This document shows positions 58,737 through 64,000 of a stretch of DNA of 64,000 nucleotides, in pieces. The stretch comes from DASVTR01 sp036382855 (lineage in GTDB: Bacteria > Acidobacteriota > Blastocatellia > Pyrinomonadales > Pyrinomonadaceae), in NCBI GenBank assembly GCA_036382855.1, contig DASVPO010000009.1, positions 62,001 to 126,000 on the forward strand, written 5' to 3'. The notes beneath the pieces are model-generated. The model saw nothing but the letters and a program-made list of their open reading frames with translations, was not told where the DNA came from and did not search any database. Each line of letters begins with the position of its first letter. Position 1 is the stretch's first letter. The position numbers were made by a program, and so were the translations under genes.

Positions 58737-60017
58737 TTAGTGAAGCTCGCGTATGCGGCGCGTGCTGAGCGTCATAATGAGAGTGAAGATGATGATAATG
58801 AGGCCGCCTGTGGCGAGCGTGTGTGGCGCGCCGAAGTGTGCGGAGGCGGCTCCGGCGACGAGGTTGCCGATGGGCATCGTGCCGATGAAAGAGAAAATAA
58901 ACATGCTCATCACGCGCCCGCGCATCTGGTCTGTGACGAGTTGCTGCAAGAGCATGTTGGTGACGGCCACGCAGCAGACAATCGCAAAGCCTGCGCCGAA
59001 GATAAAGACGAGCGACGTGCCCGTTCGAGTGGAGAGGGCGAAGCCGATGAGACATAGCGCGAAGAAGAACGCGCCGCCGAGCACAGACCAGCCTTTGCGA
59101 CGAAAGTTGCCGAGGAAGGCCAAGACGAGCGCGGCGACACACGCGCCCGCGCCCGAAGCGCCCATCAGAAGCGAAAGCCCGTTTTCGTCTAAGTGCAGAA
59201 TGTCGCGCGTGAAGTAGGGCATGAGCGTCAGGTATGCAGAGCCGAAGAGACTGGTCGAAGCGGAAATCGTGAGCAGCATGAAGACGCGCCGCCGTCTGCG
59301 TACATAACGGAAGCCTTCGGTGAGGTCGTTCCAGATTGCACGCCTGTCCTTCATCGAATGGGCCGGCGTGTGTCGCTTGCCTTCATCGAAGCGGACGAGC
59401 GAGAGCGAGATGATGACGGCGATGAAAGACGCTGCGTTGCCGAAGAAACAACCTGCGAGGCCAAGGGTCTTGAAGGCCAGTCCGGCGAAGACGGGGCCGA
59501 GCACACGCGAGAGTTGAAATTGCGTAGAGTTGAGCGCAATGGCGTTGGCTAAATCTTCGCGCCCTGCAAGGTCAACAGTAATAGCCTGATACGACGGCGC
59601 GGCCAGCGCCATGCAGCAGCCCGTCACAAACGAGAGCAATAGAATCATCCAGACCTGCACCAGCCCTGTGACAATCAACAAGGCGAGCGTGAGCGCGGAG
59701 AGGCCGGAGCCGATTTGCGTGAAGATGAGCAGGCGACGACGGTCAACGAGGTCTGCGAAGACGCCGCCGAGTAGTGTTAAGACGAGACCGGGGGCTGTTG
59801 CCGCGAAACCGTCGAGGCCGAGCCAGAAGGGCGAATTGGTCAGTTGCAGCACGAGCCAGCCCTGCGCCACAGCCTGCATCCAAGTCCCTGTGTTTGAAAG
59901 AAACGCGCCCGCCCAGAAGAGACGGAAGTTGCGATGTGACAGGGCGCGAAACATCCCGCCCGCCCGCACCGCTTCACGCGCCCTCGCATCTTCACCCGGT
60001 TCTACGTGCGCCGCCAT
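58737..60017 (-). CDS. Major facilitator transporter, EntS-like
   Basis: 426 residues, about twelve membrane helices. Family marks are RALSHRNFRLFWAGAFLSNTGTWMQAVAQGWLVLQLT at the start, GVFADLVDRRRLL between helices 2 and 3, and RFDEGKR to FRYVRRRRRVFMLLT across the central loop. This is the MFS_3 group with EntS and macrolide-type exporters. It probably exports small molecules by proton antiport; substrate unknown. Gene neighbours give no hint. Confidence 0.9.
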   Translation of the reverse strand: MAAHVEPGEDARAREAVRAGGMFRALSHRNFRLFWAGAFLSNTGTWMQAVAQGWLVLQLTNSPFWLGLDGFAATAPGLVLTLLGGVFADLVDRRRLLIFTQIGSGLSALTLALLIVTGLVQVWMILLLSFVTGCCMALAAPSYQAITVDLAGREDLANAIALNSTQFQLSRVLGPVFAGLAFKTLGLAGCFFGNAASFIAVIISLSLVRFDEGKRHTPAHSMKDRRAIWNDLTEGFRYVRRRRRVFMLLTISASTSLFGSAYLTLMPYFTRDILHLDENGLSLLMGASGAGACVAALVLAFLGNFRRKGWSVLGGAFFFALCLIGFALSTRTGTSLVFIFGAGFAIVCCVAVTNMLLQQLVTDQMRGRVMSMFIFSFIGTMPIGNLVAGAASAHFGAPHTLATGGLIIIIFTLIMTLSTRRIRELH

Positions 60018-60034
60018 CGAAATATACTAAAAGC

Positions 60035-60095
60035 TCAAGCCTCAAGGTTCAAAGTAAGGAGCCGTCAATTCGACTTTGTACTTTTAACCCTGAAG
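60035..60095. repeat. Degenerate inverted heptamer array after the XdhC-C gene
   Basis: GCCTCAA-GGTTCAA-AGTA on one side faces TACTTTTAACCCTGAAGCCTGAAC on the other, an imperfect inverted match with 7-nt spacing. The C-terminal residues of the XdhC protein (SSGFRVKSTKSN) are encoded by it. Confidence 0.5.
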
Positions 60096-60934
60096 CCTGA
60101 ACTCCCCTCCCTGTTACCTTCCCCTGTACGTCGCCAGATTGAGAGCGGTGCGCCCGTGCCGCCGCGTCGTTCGGCGACGATTTCAGCGAGAATAGCGAGC
60201 GCCACCTCTTCGGGCGAAACCGCACCGATGTCAAGCCCTATGGGAGCGCGCACGCGTCTCAGCTTTTCCTCATCCCCTCCGGCCGCGCGCAGGCGTTCGA
60301 GCACGATGTTTGTGCGTCGTTTGCTGCCAATCAGCCCGACGTAACTGGGCTGTGCGTTGACGACGGCACGCATACATTCTTCGTCTTCATTATGACCGCG
60401 CGTGACGACCGCGACCGAAACGTTGCGTCCTCTTCCAATCGCACGAGTCAAGCTTGCGGTCCAATTTTCTGCGGCCACCAATTCGACGCGCTCGTCTGGA
60501 AAGCGCTCGCGCGTGACGAAATCCGCGCGGTCGTCAATCAGGGTCGTGCGATAGCCGAGCAGGCATGCGAGCCGCGTGAGCGCAGCACCGACGTGGCCCG
60601 CGCCGCAGACGACGAGCCGCGGCTCAGGCTCTATGCGCTCGAAGAGCACTTGCGCGCCGTGCCATGCCTCCACCTCCGGCGCAAACTCTTCGACACGGAG
60701 CGTGCGCGCTTCGGCGCGTGAGTGCAGGAAGATGTTTGAGTATTGAGCGACGGCCCTGTCGAGCGCCGCATCAAGAAGGCTGCCGGTGAGCGCGCCCGAT
60801 TCTTCAACGAGTAGTTTCGCGCCCGTCTCGCTTGCGGCTGAGACGAGCGTCGCGAGCGTTGCGATTGAGCTCTGCTGCAAGATGCGCGTGATTGCCGCGA
60901 TGAGTTGTCTTGATTGAGACTGTTCGGCTGGCAT
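60065..60934 (-). CDS. XdhC-family protein with NAD-binding domain
   Basis: 289 residues from ATG 60934; a start at 61027 would overlap the Mpo1-like gene. The N-terminal part is a degenerate XdhC/CoxI domain; the Rossmann domain is clear in PRLVVCGAGHVGAALTRLACLLGYRTTLIDDRADF, then VVTRGHNEDEECMRAVV and YVGLIGSKRRTNIV. XdhC proteins insert sulfurated molybdenum cofactor into xanthine-dehydrogenase-type enzymes. The N-terminal XdhC partner is encoded separately at 61294-61638. No molybdoenzyme is in the window. Confidence 0.88.
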   Translation of the reverse strand: MPAEQSQSRQLIAAITRILQQSSIATLATLVSAASETGAKLLVEESGALTGSLLDAALDRAVAQYSNIFLHSRAEARTLRVEEFAPEVEAWHGAQVLFERIEPEPRLVVCGAGHVGAALTRLACLLGYRTTLIDDRADFVTRERFPDERVELVAAENWTASLTRAIGRGRNVSVAVVTRGHNEDEECMRAVVNAQPSYVGLIGSKRRTNIVLERLRAAGGDEEKLRRVRAPIGLDIGAVSPEEVALAILAEIVAERRGGTGAPLSIWRRTGEGNREGSSGFRVKSTKSN

Positions 60935-60969
60935 GACACACGCGTAGAGCTTGACGGCTCTCAGTCTGA

Positions 60970-61263
60970 CTAACGGGCGTTGCGCCTTTTCAGGCCCAGG
61001 GCTTCGCCCGCCCGCCGCACAACCCACATCGGGCCAATCAGCAGATAAACGGGATTACGGAAGAACGCAGGCTGGTTGCCCTCTATGGCGTGGCCTATAA
61101 ACTGGAAAATCCAGCCGACGACAAAGAGCGCGAGCGCCCATCGCCAGTTAAAGAAAAAGAGCGGCAGCGAAATCACAATCATCGGAATACCGATGTTGTG
61201 CGTCAGCTTGTTCAACGGATGCTGATGCTTCGCCTTGTAGTTCTCCATGAAAGATGCCGGCAT
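60970..61263 (-). CDS. Mpo1-like (DUF962) membrane protein
   Basis: 97 residues with two or three membrane helices: HNIGIPMIVISLPLFFF, LALFVVGWIFQFIGHAIEG, and NPVYLLIGPMWVV. The start NYKAKHQHPLNKLTHNIGIP is the DUF962/YGL010w signature; the yeast homologue Mpo1 is an iron-dependent dioxygenase of 2-hydroxy fatty acids, with conserved His as in HxxxN and GHAIEG. The bacterial role is inferred from that family. It is placed between the two XdhC-family genes. Confidence 0.88.
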   Translation of the reverse strand: MPASFMENYKAKHQHPLNKLTHNIGIPMIVISLPLFFFNWRWALALFVVGWIFQFIGHAIEGNQPAFFRNPVYLLIGPMWVVRRAGEALGLKRRNAR

Positions 61264-61293
61264 CTCTGGTTTCTCTCCTTCTTCAGCAATCCC

Positions 61294-61638
61294 TCAAGCG
61301 CCTTTGACCGTCGCGTTCCAAACGTCTATGAAAATCTCCATCGTCCCGCCGCAGACCATGCCCTCTTCGCTGGCTTCGTCAGCCGTTAAAGTGAAATGAT
61401 GAAGAGCAGGCTGGCCGTGACGCAGCGCCTCGCGCGCTTCGGCCCAGACCTCAGCCTCTATGCAGCCGCCGCCGACCGTGCCCGCCACTTCGCCGCTTTC
61501 GAAAAAGAGCATCTTTGCTCCGTGTCGTTGCGGCGTCGAGCCGCGCGTGTGCGCGACCGTCGCGACCACAACACGCTCGCCGCGTTCGTTCGCCTCATTA
61601 ATCAAACGGTAAAGCTCGCCCTGTGCGATTGTCCCCAT
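61294..61638 (-). CDS. XdhC/CoxI N-terminal domain protein
   Basis: 114 residues covering only the N-terminal XdhC domain: VVVATVAHTRGSTPQRHGAKMLFF, GEVAGTVGGGCIEAEVWAEA and EEGMVCGGTMEIFI with the conserved Cys residues. A normal XdhC joins this to a Rossmann domain; here that part is encoded by the gene at 60065-60934. Split pairs of this type are common in molybdenum hydroxylase operons. Confidence 0.9.
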   Translation of the reverse strand: MGTIAQGELYRLINEANERGERVVVATVAHTRGSTPQRHGAKMLFFESGEVAGTVGGGCIEAEVWAEAREALRHGQPALHHFTLTADEASEEGMVCGGTMEIFIDVWNATVKGA

Positions 61639-61682
61639 GTGAGGCCAAGTTTACCACCAGAACGCAGGTAAAAGTAAGGATA

Positions 61683-61754
61683 GTCCAATGCCCAAAGTCC
61701 AAGGTCCAAAGTCAGGAGTATGTTCTTGACCTTGGACCTTGGACCTTGGACTCA
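61683..61754. repeat. Inverted CCTTGGA array between the XdhC-N and hypothetical genes
   Basis: The right arm has GACCTTG three times and GACTCAC (about 61728-61754); the left arm (61683-61712) carries the inverted units GTCCAAT, GCCCAAA, GTCCAAG, GTCCAAA. A GGTAAAAG remnant sits just outside at 61667-61674. Confidence 0.88.
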
Positions 61755-61760
61755 CTTTAG

Positions 61761-62636
61761 TTAGGGCGTGCCGTTAGACGAAGAATCGGGCGTGGGTCTT
61801 GTCGGTGTCGTTGTTCTGTCAGACGAAGTTGTACGGTCAGTGCTGTTGTCGTCGTCACCAGCGGCGGTCTGCGGATTGGCGACCGGGTCGCTGGCGTCGA
61901 GGCGAGCGCGTAGGCGGTCAACTTCCGTGTCGGCCAGCGCAATCGCCGATTCAAGACGCGTGCGGCTGGTGGCTAGCAGGTTAAGCTGCGATTGCACTCT
62001 TGTGCGCTCGCTTTCAAGCTGGCGGCGGCGCACCTCGCGTACCTCGTCGGGGCGAGTAGTGCCGTAGAAGGAGGTGCTGCGCTCTATGTTCTCCGGCCTG
62101 ATGTCGTATTCAATCTGCTCCAACCTCGCTTGCAGGTCGGCTTCCTTAGCCTGCACCTCGCGCAGTTGGGCGCGAAAGTTTTCGGCGCGCTGCTCTGCGC
62201 GTGAGAGGCGTTCGAGGTCAACGAGAGCGCGCTGCTGCCCCTCGATCTGGTTAATCTTGTCAGTCAGGCGGTCAACCTGCCGCGAGAGGCGATTGACCGT
62301 GCGGCGCGTGCTCTCCGGGTCGGAGTCGGATGTGGAAGAGTTGCGCGAGCGGCTAGTACGGCGCGGCGTCACGACGGGCGGCTCTGCGTCAATCGGTTCA
62401 TCGTCCGTCAGGGAATCGTCGGCTGTGCTGATAATCCTCGCGTCGGAAGTCGCGGGAGGCACTGGCGTCGGCTGTGCGGCAGGAGCAGTAGTAGAAGAGG
62501 AGGAGGGCGCAGGATTGGTGAGACGGCGTGAGCGCTTATTGCGCGTCGCCTGCGCGCTCACATCAACGAAGCAGAGGCCGACGAACAACACAGTAAAGAG
62601 CGTTAAGAATGTCCGCCGCATAAACAGAATCCGCAT
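61761..62636 (-). CDS. Secreted coiled-coil protein of unknown function
   Basis: 291 residues from ATG 62636, with GGAGGG 6 nt before it; a frame open further upstream has no support. Signal peptide (RTFLTLFTVLFVGLCFVDVSAQ), a Thr/Ser/Pro-rich stretch, then a long Arg/Glu/Gln helix (about 120-240: RLSRQVDRLTDKINQIEGQQRALVDLERLSRAEQRAENFRAQLREV) that should form a coiled coil, and a low-complexity Thr/Asp tail. No family recognised. It follows another exported hypothetical gene on the same strand. Confidence 0.75.
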   Translation of the reverse strand: MRILFMRRTFLTLFTVLFVGLCFVDVSAQATRNKRSRRLTNPAPSSSSTTAPAAQPTPVPPATSDARIISTADDSLTDDEPIDAEPPVVTPRRTSRSRNSSTSDSDPESTRRTVNRLSRQVDRLTDKINQIEGQQRALVDLERLSRAEQRAENFRAQLREVQAKEADLQARLEQIEYDIRPENIERSTSFYGTTRPDEVREVRRRQLESERTRVQSQLNLLATSRTRLESAIALADTEVDRLRARLDASDPVANPQTAAGDDDNSTDRTTSSDRTTTPTRPTPDSSSNGTP

Positions 62637-62833
62637 CACAAACCCTCCAATGATTCCAAACGCGCCTTCAATCCAGACCTTGAAGAGATGCCCACACGCA
62701 TTATCAGGATGCTTGCGCTCTCTGTCGTTTACACGCACGCGCGTCTCTATCGTTCCAACATATCCTACGACGCCGGAAAGAGATGCGACAAGGTGGCAAG
62801 AAGGACAAGCTCGTTTGTCATCGAGCCGCATCG

Positions 62834-63532
62834 TTATTGAGCCGGAGTCGGCGTTGGCGCTTGCGGCGCTTGCGGCGCAACCAGAGATGGCCCAACGTGC
62901 AATCCCTGCTCAAGCGTTCTAAAGGCAGCCGCAGAGGCTTCGCCTCCCTCTATCGGCGTGTAGCCGAGCAGCACGTAATAACGCAACTCGTCGTTGAGTA
63001 TCGTCACGTAGGCGACTTCCTTGATGGCGTTGCGCCGCCAGAGGTCGTAGGTCGCGCGGCGCGCTTCGCGTCCGGCGATTGTGACGGTCTGGCGGTCGCG
63101 CTCGGTAATCCTGTCCCATCCATAGAAGCGGTCTCTAACGTAGTCAAGCTGGAAATCGAGCGGCGCGCCGTTGTTGGGCCAGATGTAGACGACCGATGTG
63201 CAGCCCGAACGCGGGTGAATGGCAAACATCTGCCCCGAACGCACGTCGTGGAAAAACGGGTTATCGCGCTTGAGCATTAACCAGCCTGAAGGCAGATCGA
63301 GCCGCATGTTCTGGTCTACAAACTGCCGGTCGGGCACAGAGAATTTGCGGGCCTTGAGTTCGAGCGGCGTCGGGCCGAAGAGGAAAAACCAGATGACGAA
63401 GCCGAGCGCAAGCAGCGCCAACGCGCCGCCGCCGATGGCGAACCAACGCCTTCTCCTGGCCTCATCCGTGAGCGGCGCTTTCTCTTCCGGCTCCGGCGGC
63501 TTTCCGTAATCTTCAAGAAATTTATGGTTCAT
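62834..63532 (-). CDS. Single-pass membrane protein of unknown function
   Basis: 232 residues from ATG 63532. A short cytoplasmic N-terminus with EARRRRW leads into one membrane helix (FAIGGGALALLALGFVIWFFLF, about 32-53). The extracytoplasmic part (RLDLPSGWLMLKRDNPFFHD, CTSVVYIWPNN, AGREARRATYDLWRRNAIKEVAYVTILNDELRYYVLLGY) looks like a small alpha/beta domain of the PsbP/DUF1795 kind, but I cannot be sure. The end is Pro/Ala/Gln rich. Confidence 0.7.
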   Translation of the reverse strand: MNHKFLEDYGKPPEPEEKAPLTDEARRRRWFAIGGGALALLALGFVIWFFLFGPTPLELKARKFSVPDRQFVDQNMRLDLPSGWLMLKRDNPFFHDVRSGQMFAIHPRSGCTSVVYIWPNNGAPLDFQLDYVRDRFYGWDRITERDRQTVTIAGREARRATYDLWRRNAIKEVAYVTILNDELRYYVLLGYTPIEGGEASAAAFRTLEQGLHVGPSLVAPQAPQAPTPTPAQ

Positions 63533-63669
63533 AATCAGAAGCCGTCCGTTGTCAGTGGGCCAATAGCTAGCCACGGTTTGTCTATACGCACGCCTGTTGC
63601 GTTCTCCGAATCACTAACGACGGAGAACTGGCAGAAGGACGATAGAACGACTGACTACCTTGACCGTTT

Positions 63670-64000
63670 TTATCCCGCTTGAATCTTAAAGCTGATGTCC
63701 ATGGCGCGGGCCGAATGCGTCAGCGCGCCGATGCTGACGAGATTGACGCCCGCCTCTGCATAAGCGCGTACGTTATCGAGCGTGATGCCGCCGGATGATT
63801 CGAGCGCAACGCCGGGCGCAAGCTCGCGCGCGATGGCAACCATGCGCCTCGTCTCCTCCGGCGTCAGGTTATCGAGCAGCAGAATATCCGCGCCGCTTCT
63901 GATGGCCTCGCGCAAATCCTTTTCCGTGGAGACTTCAATCTCTATCTTGTGCAGGTGTCCGACCGTCTCGCGCGCACGCTCGACCGCCGCTGCGACGCCT
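63670..64000 (-). CDS. nadC: Nicotinate-nucleotide pyrophosphorylase (3' part, start beyond the right edge)
   Basis: The last 110 residues are visible. They include HKIEIEVSTEKDLREAI, GADILLLDNLTPEETRRMV, ALESSGGITLDNVRAYAEAGV and VSIGALTHSARAMDISFKI, all typical of NadC (quinolinate phosphoribosyltransferase), which makes nicotinate mononucleotide from quinolinate and PRPP in NAD synthesis. The N-terminal and central domains lie outside the window. An 8-bp inverted repeat (63601-63608 with 63621-63628) follows the stop without a T-run. Confidence 0.95.
   Translation of the reverse strand, partial: GVAAAVERARETVGHLHKIEIEVSTEKDLREAIRSGADILLLDNLTPEETRRMVAIARELAPGVALESSGGITLDNVRAYAEAGVNLVSIGALTHSARAMDISFKIQAG

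Noticed and set aside
8199..61754. CRISPR array as an explanation of the repeats
   Set aside because: Units are 7 nt, directly adjacent without spacers, and inverted in two arms; no cas genes are present.

Overview
The window is a gene-dense, GC-rich bacterial chromosome segment. It carries two proteins of the 'VWFA-related' type typical of Acidobacteriota, together with a MoxR/DUF58/BatA/DUF4175/DUF4159 membrane cluster, pilT and many secreted repeat or VWA proteins. I infer an Acidobacteriota genome, most likely near the Blastocatellia; no rRNA or tRNA is present to confirm this. No insertion sequence, CRISPR array or replication origin was recognised.

Layout. 1-853 (-): the 5' part of a sugar-binding lipoprotein running off the left edge. 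973-2337 (+): thyA-folA. 2372-9783 (+): a translation/transcription operon rimP-nusA-infB-rbfA-nrnA, with a consensus-like promoter and a possible attenuator in its leader. 9901-16457 (+): cobO, accD-folC, a Nudix hydrolase, a UBP zinc finger, a CPBP protease and a carotenoid-type oxidoreductase. 16469-32380 (-): a large membrane/VWA cluster (MoxR, two VWFA proteins, DUF58, BatA-like, DUF4175, amidotransferase-like) joined by a TPR protein, pilT and a DUF4159 protein. 32583-34237: a small hypothetical gene and a GAF-SpoIIE phosphatase.

34417-40210 is the most distinctive accessory block. Leftward run a DnaG-like Toprim protein, an ImmA/IrrE-family protein, an AT-rich HNH nuclease and an XRE repressor. 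Rightward from a shared, operator-studded promoter region run a coiled-coil protein, a SWIM-zinc-finger/Rad52 fusion and a helix-turn-helix protein, closed by a strong terminator. The combination of XRE repressor, ImmA/IrrE protease and Rad52/DdrA-like protein recalls the Deinococcus DdrO/IrrE DNA-damage switch.

40467-55207 holds a DUF4440 protein, an isochorismatase-like hydrolase, a duplicated DUF6766 membrane protein, an S41 protease and an S8 protease. It also holds an ABC exporter preceded by an 87-residue Cys/aromatic-tailed peptide (a candidate modified-peptide cassette), a TlpA-like thioredoxin, a STAS antagonist, a ribbon-helix-helix-like protein and an M16 protease pair. 55208-64000 (-) carries a YCF48-like protein, a VIT-VWA protein, an MFS transporter, two XdhC-family genes around an Mpo1-like gene, two hypothetical secreted or membrane proteins and the 3' end of nadC.

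A feature running through the whole window is a family of intergenic arrays built from 7-nt units (GTGATGA, GGTAAAA, CCTTGGA, GCGGAAC and relatives). Most are arranged as two inverted arms around a short loop, so the RNA would form hairpins of up to 33 bp. About eighteen copies fill gaps between genes, supply stop codons and C-terminal residues to several genes, and in one case appear to encode the signal peptide of a VWFA protein. I know of no named element matching them; the nearest idea is the heptameric STRR repeats of cyanobacteria.
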